Positions 11,000 to 23,100 of a stretch of DNA of 64,000 bases are shown piece by piece. The DNA lies in assembly GCA_013339895.1 (NCBI GenBank), contig JABACO010000011.1, positions 9,200,546 to 9,264,545 of the forward strand, in the 5' to 3' direction. This stretch comes from Ephydatia muelleri. Its lineage: Eukaryota; Porifera; Demospongiae; Spongillida; Spongillidae. The translations under genes were made by a program, and so were the position numbers. Each line of letters starts with the position of its first letter. Position 1 is the stretch's first letter. Below the pieces are notes generated by a model. It was not told the origin of the DNA and made no database searches. It was given only the letters and a program-made list of their open reading frames with translations.

Positions 11000-11805
11000 C
11001 ATCAAGTGCATCCAGATGTGCACAATATTTCATAATTCAAGAAATCAATTATTGTACAGATGGTTGTAGATATTGAGGCAGTAGTACCCAGTAGTGTGGG
11101 GATATTCAGCGTTATTATTGCTCCCACTCCTGAGAAGACATGTCCAAGGAATGCAACCTCAGGGAGTCCGATTTGGCATTTGCTGCCTCGTAGGGTCAAC
11201 CCTGTCTCCTACAGTCACTGAAGAACTTCTTCCAAATGGCTCCTCAAACAGGAGGTCCTGTGGTGGTGGTGATGTGGTGGGAGGTCACTGTTCCCGGATT
11301 AGTGATCCTTAAATATCCGTATAGTGGCTGCAAAACACGTCTTCACATCTTTGGGAAACTCATAGTCCACCTTTTCTTCATAGTGTGGGACTGCACAGTC
11401 TTCGATCATCACCTCGCTGTTCATCTCTACCATGTCAATTCCTGCAATTGGACACCACTTTCTCTTCAGTGTCACCCCAGATTCCCAACCTGCACTGAAT
11501 GTTTTGGAATCATGCTCGGGTGCAGGTACACGTACATGTGCTTTGCCCTCCGTTTGTGTCCCTGTGACTGGCATGGTGGACTGTTTCATGCCTTTGAAGA
11601 AAATCCATCTCAATATGGCAGGAGTGATCAGGCTTGCAACCACTAGGAAGTTGTGCCGCTTCTTGAGCTCCCCAGGTTTCACTGTGACACTAACTTGATC
11701 CACAATGGGTAGATGTGCACCTGCTGCTGACACCAGATGTATATCAAGCTTAGGATTTGTGTGTTCAATTTCTATTGACATAATAGATCCACTGACATTA
11801 CACAA
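11000..11805 (-). pseudogene. Ty3/gypsy protease and RT fragments
   Basis: Minus strand. 11805-11299 is open for 168 codons, with LDIHLVSAAGAHLPIVDQV followed by VVASLITPAILRWIFFKGMK. In the copy at 29847-30134 the second part reads ITPAILGTDFLQRHGTVL, the conserved downstream block of retropepsin-like proteases (usually LG.DFL...G). 11199-11100 reads KCQIGLPEVAFLGHVFSG, a connection-region motif of Ty3/gypsy reverse transcriptase. The catalytic DSG/DTG triad was not found. 11090-11000 matches a non-LTR relic (compare 28209-28290). A composite, inactive relic. Confidence 0.75.
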
Positions 11806-11855
11806 CCCCTCTCGTTATTTCATACCCCAACTGCGATGGAAAAGTAATTTCCCCT

Positions 11856-12422
11856 TTCATCCATGTGTTCCCCCATCTCCTCCATCAATGTGTTCCTCCA
11901 TCTCCTCCATCAATGTGTTCCCCCATCTCCTTCATCAATGTGTACCCCCATCTCCTTCATCAATGTGTTCCCCCATCTCCTCCATCAATGTGTTCTCCCA
12001 TCTCCTTCATCAATCTGTTCCCCCATCTCCTTCATCAATGTGTTCACCCATCTCCTTCATCAATGTGTTCTCCTATCTCCTCCATCAATGTGTTCCCCCA
12101 TCTCCTTCATCAATGTGTTCCCCCATCTCCTTCATCAATGTGTTCCCCCATCTCCCCCATCAATGTGTTCCCCCATCTCCTCCATCAATGTGTTCTCCCA
12201 TCTCCTTCATCAATCTGTTCCCCCATCTCCTTCATCAATGTGTTCCTCCATCTCCTTCATCAATGTGTTCTTCCATCTCCCCCATCAATGTGTTCCCCCA
12301 TCTCCTTCATCAATGTGTTCCCCCATCTCCTTCATCAATGTGTTCCCCCATCTCCTTCATCAATGTGTTCCCCCATCTCCTCCATCAATGTGTTCCCCCA
12401 TCTCCCCCATCAATGTGTTCCC
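11856..12422 (+). repeat. 25-bp minisatellite array
   Basis: About 22 copies of a unit near TTCATCAATGTGTTCCCCCA plus TCTCC, with TCC/TTC/CCC variants. It has no stop in any plus-strand frame, and 25 is not divisible by 3, so all three frames stay open for about 190-250 codons. It splits the non-LTR relic downstream from the gypsy fragment. Related array at 30190-30690. Confidence 0.95.
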
Positions 12423-12429
12423 AGCACAT

Positions 12430-12865
12430 ATTGCAGCTAGGGTACAGCCAGCAGCAATAGGTCGAATACCACCATCTTTTAAGTACAGCTAAGTGAAGCA
12501 CCAAAGAAGAATGCACAATTAAAGATAAGTGTTTTACCCTCCAGTATATGAAGCTGAATCTGATAATTGGTGCCACTTCCATTAAAAGGGCCAATCATAT
12601 CTTTGAGGTGTTGTGGTCTTAAACCATCAGGCCCACTGTTAGGGAAAGAACTGATGGTGGACCAATGTCCTTTTTACTGATGGAGAGTGAATGGTTTCAG
12701 CAATGACAGTCTGCAGGTGGTGTAGGATGTTTCTGTTGAAGAGCTAGCTGTGAGTGTGGCTTGATCAATATCAGCAATGGAATCATCAGAGCATGCAATC
12801 CTTATAGCTCCCTTTAAATCGCCTTCTTCCAGCTTAGCAGATACGAATTTCCAAATCAATCAATG
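12430..12865 (-). pseudogene. Non-LTR reverse transcriptase, N-terminal relic
   Basis: On the minus strand from 12859: FVSAKLEEGDLKGAIRIACS, then DSIADIDQATL, then PDGLRPQHLKDM near 12620, then HILEGKTLIF and a degenerate FFGASL block near 12510-12430. These blocks are typical of the fingers region of a non-LTR-type reverse transcriptase common in sponges and cnidarians. Stops and frameshifts are frequent. The coding match ends at the minisatellite. A parallel relic is at 30700-31110. Confidence 0.7.
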
Positions 12866-13330
12866 GGTCAGCACCATGATGCTTTATAGTCCTCACTCGA
12901 GGTGGTGGGAAGGGTGTTCCACTAGTAAAACGAGAGTTAATACTTGAAAATTAAATTCCATTTATGTTCACCACAAAAACTGAAACAAACCACACTGTGC
13001 TAGCTCCTACATTACTAATTTTCACTACTCTACCAATCACAGATGACAGTTTATGCGCTGCTAGGTCTCTTGAACCATGAGGGACCCTCTGTAGAATCTT
13101 CGCAAGCTTGGGTTCGAAATGGGTGTAAATGACGTTTCATTGTGGATGTGGTCTACCTGTAAAGTGGCACGATAGTTGCAATGACAGGTGGCGAATTCAT
13201 TGTGTTTTGATAATATAATATACAATACATCGCAATAATAACATGCATGAGCTCTAATAGTTATAAGCACTATACACACAATATGGAGCACACCATTTAA
13301 CACTCATGAGGGGTATGGGGATGGTCTCAG

Positions 13331-14150
13331 TAGAATGGCTTTTGCATTCTTCCTCGTTGGTGTCACCTAGCAAACAGTATATTTGGCTACAAGCCTCTAT
13401 AATATGAATGCATTTGAATCAATAAAGGTTAAATGGGTAAATTTAGTTAGTTAATTGTGGAGTTCCTTATCTCTAGTCATATGTTCTCCCTTTCATACCA
13501 CGAGCCAGGCAGATGCCAGTTGTGCTTGGTGTGGTAATAAGTAGCCCAAGCTACCACCGCAAGGCAAACTGCATCCCTGTGGGGGACAAAGCAAGGTGTA
13601 AGTTAGGGGATGGTACAACACTGACATTAGACAAGCTCAGTCTGCTATAGAGCTCTCAAGCAATAGCATTGCAAGCTCAGTACCTTCAAGTTTTTGTGAC
13701 AGTGCTCATTGAGTCATCATATTCTTTTCACCCAAATGTGAGGGCAGCAAACCTTCACAGGTGGTGTAAATGTTTGTAGCATCATTTGGGTGATGGCCAT
13801 TCCAGAACTCATCAGGTGCAGCGACAAAAACAGAACTCAAAAAGCTGCAGAGAAATGTGTAAACAGCGGACTTAAACCCAGACCTTCCTGGCTAGGACAT
13901 GACAAGCTTGTCTCCAGCTTGAACTGTTGGCAGAAAGGTCGACTGTAGTGCTGGTTTTCAGTTAACTATTTAGTATTATGACACAATGAATTTATTTAAT
14001 TTTAATTTTATCGTGCAATACATTTATATTGACATACATAATACACAGTAATATCAATATATACTCATTCTTTACACACACAGAGTTAGCTATTTCGACT
14101 TGTCCTCTAGCATGCAGCATGGAGGAGCAGGTCTTGTTAGAATGGTTCTG
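13331..14150. other. Non-coding, partly block D1
   Basis: No gene seen. From about 13560 (AAACTGCATCCCTGTG) the sequence matches 61225 onward, marking the start of duplicated block D. The segment 13331-13560 looks unique. Confidence 0.65.
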
Positions 14151-14349
14151 CCCTAACCAAGGTTAAACCAAGCCGTCCATAAAGATTTTGTATTTTCTTG
14201 GACTTCAGGCAGGCCATTGTTACGGTCAGCAATACATCATGCCAACTGAGAAAATGTTTGTTTGGTTTCTTGACTCCATGCCACATACACCTCCACTGCT
14301 AGGGGAATGCAGTTCCAACCTAGTTCTTTACACTTCACTTTGTTTTCAG

Positions 14350-15490
14350 AGTCAGTGCATTCTGCTGCCATGTGCTGCCACACCAGATGACACGCCCACT
14401 TCCACTATCAGTGATGAGTTATGTGGGATGCCTAGTGACATCAAAAGCAGCAGATGCACCTCCATTCCAGTTGGTACTAGGATGTCTGCAGGTCTTGTCC
14501 TAAGCTTGTCAACTCTCCATCCACATCCAACCTCGAGGTGTGTGGCCAAACCTGCTCGATGAAATGTATCGTATAGTTCATCTCTTAGGCATATTGTGCC
14601 TGGTGATCACATCACCCCCACACCTGCAAGTGATGCAGTGGTAAGCCAGTGGATCCAAAGCACTGCCTGGGCATAGAGGGCACACCATGGAGACACACTG
14701 ATCGTGAGGGGTTTAAATCCACCACGATTTGCAGCTCATTAGGGTGTAGATGTAGGCCCTGGCCAATGAAAGGACTAACCAATATCCAAGCTGATGTGGG
14801 GGGAGGAGGGGGGTATGGTGATGAGTGGATGATTCACAACTCCAACCACCATTGCAGCAGATGAATGTTTTCAAGCAAACGTAGCCTCAAATATCATCTA
14901 CTTGGACTCAACTGGGCCTGCTGCCAGGCAGAATGTACCCCTGTGCATTCCACAAATGTATTGTGAATGTCTGAGTCAAATATGCACACTGATGGGGAAA
15001 TAGTGATGGAGATGTAACTCTGGCAATGTGTACCAGTTTGCAGTAAGTGGCACACAGGTGTAACTAAACCAGTGCTACGTGATGATCTATTGTACCACTG
15101 TATCTATTGACACATGCAAGTGCTAAAGCTGTCTTATGGGTTCAAAACACCAATTGGTGCTCCCAGGATCTGATCTAGGTTTAGAGCACTAGATGCCTGG
15201 ATTGTTTCTGGAAATAAAGACAGGTCCCCTGTATTGTATAACTTGCATTTCCTTCGATTGACATGGAAGTCAAGTGGAGGCCTTGATTATACAAAATAGT
15301 TACACCAAGCTGACTTGCCTGTCAGAGTGCCATCATCCAAGCACCATGTGCATGGTCTCTCGTATTGTAGAACTCGCATTTCCTTGGATTGACATGGAAG
15401 TCAAGTGGAGGCCTTGATATTTAGTGCTTAACACCAAAGCTAACTTGCCTGTCAGAGTGCCATCATCCAAGCACCACATGTGGTGTGACA
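14350..15490 (-). pseudogene. Non-LTR reverse transcriptase relic, C-terminal half
   Basis: Minus strand. WCLDDGTLTGKS near 15475-15450, repeated near 15350-15326 because of a roughly 125-bp tandem duplication, is the catalytic LDD block of reverse transcriptase. Then LHQILGAPIGD-like sequence near 15170, a zinc-knuckle-like CPLCPGSALDPLAYHCITC at 14690-14630, and LRTRPADILVP near 14490, which could be part of a restriction-like endonuclease. Several stops and frameshifts. The order RT, Cys/His knuckle, RPAD motif resembles R2/NeSL-like non-LTR elements, but I assign only 'non-LTR-type'. A parallel relic is at 62034-62939. Confidence 0.75.
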
Positions 15491-15910
15491 ACTCAGCACA
15501 TTTGCGTCATTTTGTATAGCAATCACTATGCACTGGAGCCACAAGTGCAAACAAAAATAGACCGAGTGGGTCTCCTGCAGTTGTTCAGAAGGTAATGCCC
15601 TTCCCCTCCCCTCCCCCACCATTTGCCCCTCTTCCTCCCCTCCCCTCCCCTCCCCTCCCCTCCTTATCCCCAACCCCCACATACGTCCACCACTGGAATG
15701 TGTGTCTGTCGTACACCATTCCCACTGTCTGTTGTGTGGTGCTTTTGGCCTTCCAGAGTGGAGTGATTACATGCGATGCATTTGTACACATGGTGTGAGG
15801 GTATATACACACTGAGTAAAGGATGGGCTGTTCGTGTCCTTTTGTGTACTTTGGTGTTTGATTTTGTGTATGACTGTGTGTATGTCAGTGTGTGTATATG
15901 TGTTAGTAAG

Positions 15911-15996
<86 letters not shown>
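15911..15996 (+). repeat. (GT)n microsatellite
   Basis: About 43 GT dinucleotides. The Cys-Val frames over it are an artefact of the repeat. Confidence 0.98.
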
Positions 15997-15997
<1 letters not shown>

Positions 15998-17117
15998 TGT
16001 GTGTTACATTACAGGTCCGGGGCTAGATACATGTATAAAGACAATGAAGGTATTCAAGAATAAGGTCACCATGATGGTCAAGAGAGTGAGAAAATAAAAC
16101 AAACAACCCATCCCGAAAGGGTGCCTGAATGAACCATAATTCATCGTTGTGTCGGGTCTGGTCATGACTATTTGTTATGCTTGCATATTGAATCCACAGT
16201 AGGGTATTCCTCAGGTGAATGTGTGGCTTCTTTACAAATGGCACTCTGCTTTCCTTAACACCTTTACACCACACACACGTCCACCACTGGAATGTGTGTC
16301 TGTCATACACCATTCCCACTGTCTGTTGTGTGGTGCTTTTGGCCTTCCAGAGTGGAGTGATTACATGCGATGCATTTGTACACATGGTGTGACATACATG
16401 GAAAGGATGGGCTGTTTTGTATACTTTGGTGTTTGATCTTGTGTGTGTTTGTGTGAGTGACCGTTTGTGTATGTGCTGAGTATGTGTGAGAGCGTGTGTG
16501 AGTATGTGTGTGTATGTGAGTATGTGTGTGTGTTACATTACATGTGCACATGTATAAAGACCATGAAGGTATTCAAGAATAATGTCACCATGATCCCTCA
16601 AGTGGTCATTGTGCAAGGCCTGAGGCAGTGAGTCCAATTGCAACCCATCCCTTGTTTATTTGTACACAGGAAAGGTGTCTAAACAAGCCCGTTATTCATC
16701 GCTGTGCCAGGTCTGGTCATGATTATTTCCCCTTTGCTCTGGAATTTGTTATGCCTGCATGAAGTGTGTCACAATAACTTGGCACTCCCACAACATTTCC
16801 TTATTGGAAAGTTCAGCAATGTGTATCTAATCCAGTAAGGGGTTTCTTTTTTTAATGGCTCTGTGCTTTCCTTGACACCTTGGTGTTTGGGTTGTGAATG
16901 CTTGTGTGAAGGAAACACCTTCACACCACACCCACTTCCCCCACATGCCAATGCTCATCTAAAAAGCAATTGTATTAAAAAGACACACACATACGCATAC
17001 ACACACACACACACACACACATGAACATACATAGGGCAAATGCACACACATCTATAAAAAAACAATCATTGATAAGGTAAAAAAAACGTTGGTTAATTTC
17101 ATATTGATGTGGTCTTT
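15997..17117. other. Downstream flank of RPTP, no gene
   Basis: Non-coding. 16276-16390 is a second tandem copy of 15684-15800 (CCACTGGAATGTGTGTCTGT onward). GT/AC-rich stretches lie at 16440-16530 and 16984-17022. On the minus strand an AATTAA hexamer lies about 20 bp after the RPTP stop, where the paralogue near 63741 has AATAAA. Confidence 0.7.
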
Positions 17118-20100
17118 TCATCGGAAGTTTGAGTACTGATCGAACTGATCAAGAAGCACAACCATGGTCTTGAAGATACTCTGGTATTGGTCCTGTATCC
17201 ATGGAAACATAATGCAGGTAGCCATGTTGGATGACACATGAGGTATGGCTTACCACAGTGAGCACTGCTCCAGGCTTCTGGGTACGAATAGACTTGACTG
17301 TCTGGAACACATCCACCACTCCTTCTGTCTTACACTGCTGGGTTACCATGGTGATGGCACAGAACATACCAGACCTTCCCACTGTGTCACTGGATGGGGA
17401 GGAGGAAGCATCATGTGATCTCACATGATCCAAGGCACAGGGGAAGAAGGTACCTGCAGTGTACCACGATGGGCTGGTTCCCAGTCCTTCTCTGCACCTT
17501 GTCCACCTCTTCAATGACATCAGTGATGGTAGCAAGGTTGGTACACACCCCATCAGGTGACCAGTTGGTGATGTGGAACTGGGTCACCTGCTGTATTTGG
17601 GTGCTCTGTGTGTTTTGTGCAGACCAATCACAGATCATCATAAGGTATATGCTCCATATACATCGTGCTTCTCTCAATGCATGAATAGAATTATGAATGT
17701 ACAGAGATACATGTAATTACCAGAGGCCAGGAGCACATGTGTGTGTGTGTCTTTGCTATAATGTACTACAGTGTTGTGTGGTTGAGTGGCTGGTATGCTT
17801 GAAAGAATGTACTAGTTCTTCGTGTGGTCACTACATTGTCATACTCCAAATAATGCCACCTATTCTCCATTAGCCAATGAGACTGGAGTGATGGTCTCAG
17901 CCATTGCAATGATAACACTCCAGGCAGAGCACCAAGCATTGCTACACCCACACCCACAGATATGGAGAACTACCCAACACGGTAACACCCACAGATATGG
18001 AGAACTACACAACACCACAGATATGGAGAACTACCCAACACCCACAGATATGGAGAACTACACAACACCCACAGATATGGAGAACTACACAACACCCACA
18101 GATATGGAGAACTACACAACACCACAGATATGGAGACCTACACGACACCCACAGATATGGAGAACTACACAACACCCACAGATATGGAGAACAACACAAC
18201 ACCACAAATATGGAGAACTACACAACACCCACAGATAGCTTGGTAGTATAATAAAGACTGCTACTGGCTTGGTGTCACTTTAAAAGGGTCCACTTCCATA
18301 CACATGCCCACCACACACCAACCAGTCCCACACTTCAAGCAATCCGTAGCTAGGTCACACCCACCTTGGCAGCTGCTAGGTACAGGGTCCTTATGGTGTA
18401 GCCATCACGAGCATCCTGCTCCCCACTCTCAATGGTGAACTCTCCATAGTTCTCAATGCCTTGGTCCGGCCAGTACTGATGACACACCTCCTGCATACCA
18501 CCAGGGTAAGAGCAGTCTGGGCACCACCTAATGCTCCACCCACTCACCTTCCCTCCCTCCTCCAGCTGGGATAACATGACAATGGCTCCACATTTCCTGT
18601 CACACACCATCTTCCAGAAGTCTCTGCAAGTGGACTTCAAGGGTCCTTGAGCTATGATGAAGGCTTTCTGCTGCTTGTATCCCTATGGTGGATGGAACAG
18701 TAGTAACCATGACAACTCCTATCTTTAAATACTTACATTAACAAAGGTGGCATTGATGTAATCTGGATATTCTTGTTTCAGGATCACACGATATCGGTCA
18801 GCTGTGGACAGAGAAGTCATCACTAGTGTCTCCTCCCCTCTCTCTCCTACACTACTCACGTGGGAGGTAGTCCATACTTCTGTTCTTCCCCGCCTCCTCC
18901 AAGGCAACATCTCTGCGTACTGATTTAGGATCAGGGGACACTTGCTCCAAGACCTGCATGGTTACAGACAACATAATGATTTGCATCATTGGATTGTTAC
19001 AAGCAAACCTCAAACTGTGACTCTAGTCCAGTTTTATTGGAGGTGGGGTCCTTTGTCTCAAATGTGTTCAGAGATATGTGGATGTTGGAAACTTGTATCT
19101 GTGTGTTCCCACACATCACAGACTCCAGAATGGCATCATGGAGGAATATGTATTGATCCTGTGACCAAGGAGGTACGAGGGGCTATGTGAGGATGGGAGG
19201 GGCTACAGGAATGGGGCTTACAGGTGTCTGGACCATCTTCATCCTCTGTCGTCTCATCTTCCTGATGGTACCAGCTATGTCCACCAGCCCCTCCTTCTCT
19301 ATCTGCTCCAGCACTGTGTCTATTGCAATCAAAGTTCCCGTACGTCCCACACCAGCACTGTGGGGTCAAAATGACACCATGACACCCCTCCACACATACA
19401 CCTTCCCTCCTCCCCCTCCCTCCACCCACCTGCAGTGTACCAGGATAGGTCCTTTGCTTCCACCATGTTGGGACTTGACCTTCCTATGGAAGGCCAGGAG
19501 GGAGGTGGCGTACTCTGGTACCCCATGGTCAGGCCAGCCAGTGAAGTGGAACTGGGTCACCTTCCTTGCTGCTGACCCTGAGAGCTGTGGGGGAAGTGTG
19601 TGGAGGCATTAAGTAAGGGCTGCTCATCATGCCAGGCCACATGAAAAGCTATCAGTATGATATTAATAATTAGCACTGCTCAATAATTCATGCAGTAATT
19701 AAAGCCTTGCTGCACAAACAAATGCAAGAAATGGCACTCAGTGTGAGGTCACTGCACTCACAGTCACTTCAAATACTCTGATGACATAGTCTGCAAAGTC
19801 TTTCTGCTCAGTGATGGCTACACTGAACGGTCCATACTTCTGATGGCCTGACTCCGCCCAGTACTGCTGACATTTGACCTTGCCATCCTCCTTGATGTTG
19901 GTCACCATGACGATGGTGGGCACACCCTCCTGCCACATCAATCTCCACAAGTCCACGACGGTGGATGGAAGAGGACCTTGGGGATGAGAAGATGAACGAC
20001 GTAAGAGGCACTATTTGAAGACAGTGTGTTACCTTGGGTGGCTATGAACTTCTTTGGCTCAGAGTATCCCTGGTAAGAAGAAACACATCTTTGTAGTTCT

Positions 20101-23100
20101 CAGAACACACCATCAACCCATGTGCTCACAGCAATGTACGATGCATTGATGTAGCTTCTCTGGCAGTCCTGCTGACCCTCCATTGGAGACAGCTGGATTA
20201 GATTCTCATCATCTGGGTTGGGGGTGGGGTGGGGTGAGTGGAGTGGGGTGTGGCATGACTCCTCAGTTCACACCTCAGTAAACATTGTGATGTATTATTG
20301 CATTGCTCAAATGGTGGTCAATTACTCAAGAATAACAAACACCCCATGAGATCCTAGACTTACATGGTACTATGTTAGCAAATCTGTTAAGAGACTTATT
20401 TTCACTGCTTAAAGCCACCGTTGAAGGGCGTTTGGTAGTAGACTCCAGAGACTGATAAAAGACATGAAAGGGTTACTTCCATGGTGATAGTCATTCACAC
20501 TTACCCTGTACTGGTTATTGAATCCAGTATTACTTTTCTCATGGCTCTTTGCAACGTAGGGTCCAAACTTGGCCAGAGGGACTGCTGGTACGGTCATCTG
20601 GTAGTCCCCAGGCAGCTCTATCTCACTCCCATACACTCCAAGAGACACCCGACGTCTGTCCACACCCAGTTCATTGGCCACCTCCAGTTCATACACCCCA
20701 GCATGCCCCATCTCTGCCGTGTGGATGACAAGGCTTCCATCCTCCCCAAGCGTGAAGGAGTGGTCTGTGGTCAGCTTAGTCCCATTCCGGTACCAGGTGA
20801 AGGAGGGTCTTGGGTATCCCGTGACACGCACATTGAAGACCACCTCCTCCCCATCCACCACATCAGAGTCAGAGGGGAACTCCTTAATGGAAGGAGCTGG
20901 AGTGAGAGAATGTATGAGAGGGAGGAGGGGAGAAGGTGGGAGGGGGGTCGGAGGAATGAGGAGAGAGATGGAAGGGAGAGAGGGAGGGTAAGATAGGGTC
21001 CAGTGTTGTGTGATGGTGTTACCCTGGCGTGCTGGCTCTCCAGAAATGGTGGCATATTGCGCCTCTTCTATTTTCCCTGTATCGATGGTGTCCATTTCGG
21101 TAGTATGGGAAGTGGTTTTCTTGACCTTCTCATAAGGTGATGTATTTGTCACAGAACTTGTGGTGTCGTGACCTTTGCACCTAGTGAATATTGTGCATGC
21201 GCATGTGTGTTACGTGTGTGTTATGAATGTGTGCATGTGTATGTGTATGTGTGTATTGTGTATTTTAGTTAAGTGGTATGTGTTTCATGTTTACACAGCA
21301 CAGGGTGTGTGCATATGCTGACCTTAAGAGGATCACTATGACAACAACCACTGTGGCTGCAATCAGTACCAACACCACACCTCCAACCACACCCCCCACA
21401 GCTCCTCCAATGGCAGCTCCACCAGCAGCAGAAGTGGGGCTTCCCTCTACATCATGAGGGAACAGTAAGGACTTCATGATGTGAGGATAAGCAATGGATG
21501 CCAGCACCTCCTAACCTGTTTTGATGGTACTCCCTGATGAAGGGATGACTCCACTGTTCAACTGTCCCGTGATGTTCACCTGGGCAACCACACTGAACTG
21601 ATACACACCATTAGGATTGAGGTTGTTGATGACTCCAGAGGTGGAATTAGGTGGGAAGGTCAGGCTGGTGTACCCACCCGACTGCCTCTTTGAAGTGTTG
21701 GGAAGAGAAAGATAATACACTGTGTACCCTGTAAGGATGCCATCTGGAGGGAGCTGGACAGCCAGCCAGGACACTAGGACAGATGTTGTGTTGAAGGCTG
21801 AGACCTTCACTCCACTCACATTGGCTAATGGAGAAGAGGTGGCATCATATGGAGTATGACAATGTAGTGACCACACGAAGAACAAGTACATTCTTTCAAG
21901 CATACCAGCCACTCAATCACACAACACTGTGGTGGGATAAAGACACACACACATGTGCTCCCAGCCTTTGATAATTATCTCTGTATGTTCATAATTCTAT
22001 ATTTATGTATTAGAGAAGCAAGTAACACATGTACATGGGTTGCAGGAGGCTTAGCAGTAACGCTTACTGCCCATGTGTATGTGTGGAGGCCAGTCACTAT
22101 CTGACTGACTATACGTAAAAATCACTATGACATGGATCATCTCTTGTTTGATAACCACACCCTGCAAGAGAAGTGGAAGTGCTACAAGTGCTGGTGAAGA
22201 TCACTCACGTATATCTGAAGTGCTGGTCTGTACTTGTTGTGGTGTCCCTGGTCCTGTGATGGTGTAAGCAGTGACAGAGAAGGTGTAGGTGGTCCTTGGT
22301 ACCAGCCCTGTTATTATCACTGGGGGTGTGGTTGTGTTGTAGGTTTTGACTACTCCATTGGAGTAGGTCACCTGATACATGATGATCACCCCATTGGGGA
22401 AAGGAGGAGGTTGCCATGTGAGTGTGATGGTTGTGAAGGTCTTGTTGAAGGCTTGGAGTTCAGTCACTGGTCCAAGTGCTGGTGTGGAAGAGGATGAAAA
22501 AGATGGAGGCGCAAGAAGAGAGAAGGACTAAATCAATCACAATCATACAAACAGAAACCAACTGTTCAGGTAACATGTGCCCCATACTGGCCAGAACATA
22601 CCTAAATATAGCATACAACAGGAATGAATATGTCTGTGCACCCATATAAGACCATCATGCACAGTCCATCACTTATTACACAGGATGATCATCACGTATC
22701 GTTCTTAAGCTATTTACCCCTCACCCACACGATATACGTGTCTTTGCTGTGCTGCATGTGTGCATTGACTCTTCTGGGAAGTTATTACGATTTTTGTATT
22801 TGTACTTACCAGTCACCACAAAGAGAGGAGAACTGTAAGGTCCCAAGGCTCCATCACTGTTGACTGCTGACACCTCAATGGAGTAGTTGGTATAGGGAGA
22901 TAGTCCATTCACAGTCAAAGTCCTCCTAGAGGTGGCTACTGTCCCTCCCACACCACTGGTCACAGCTCCATAGAGAACCCTGTACTCCACTATCACACTG
23001 TTCTGGTCCTGACAGGGGACTTCCCCCCAACTGATGGTCATGCTAGAGGAGGTCTTGGTCGCTTCAGTGAGGTTGTTAGGAGGAGCAGAAGGAGCTGTGG

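Larger units (their letters stand above)
10482..13330. repeat. Duplicated block C1 (pairs with 27711-31530)
   Basis: Starts CCTGTGGTTTGCATCATTGC and is nearly identical to block C2 from 27711. C1 lacks the part of C2 between about 28310 and 29440: here GTAGTGTGGGGATATTCAGC joins directly to CTCCCACTCCTGAGAAGAC. It contains retroelement relics and a 25-bp minisatellite, listed separately. The rest (10482-11000) is non-coding, with a short CATCACCCACCATTC tandem repeat near 10852-10910. Confidence 0.85.
13560..17400. repeat. Duplicated block D1 (pairs with 61220-64000)
   Basis: Collinear with 61220-64000, with many small differences. Includes the non-LTR relic at 14350-15490, a CT-rich stretch, GT repeats, and the last exons of the phosphatase gene. 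The copy at 61220 is shorter: it lacks the tandem duplication of 15684-15800 present here as 16276-16390 and lacks the long GT tract. The duplication therefore includes the 3' end of a host gene. Confidence 0.88.
17118..18953 (-). other. RPTP phosphatase domain D2, altered loops
   Basis: Seven exons. [67 protein letters not shown], then after a 759-bp intron [17 protein letters not shown] joined to [10 protein letters not shown] and finally [20 protein letters not shown]. The Cys and Arg of the CX5R loop remain, but the loop reads [10 protein letters not shown] in place of [10 protein letters not shown], and the WPD loop has an extra serine (WSPDGV). D2 domains of RPTPs are usually weak or inactive; these changes fit a regulatory D2. 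Confidence 0.9.

Noticed and set aside
11705-12492. Open frames of 190-250 codons, Pro/Ser/Cys-rich
   Set aside because: They cover the 25-bp minisatellite; the unit has no stop and its period is not a multiple of three.
15776-16097. Cys-Val-rich peptides over (GT)n
   Set aside because: Pure dinucleotide repeat translation; the same holds for 52288-52535, 53370-53647 and 56449-56970.
20481-20996. 171-codon plus-strand frame
   Set aside because: Antisense of the RPTP Ig exon and flanking intron.
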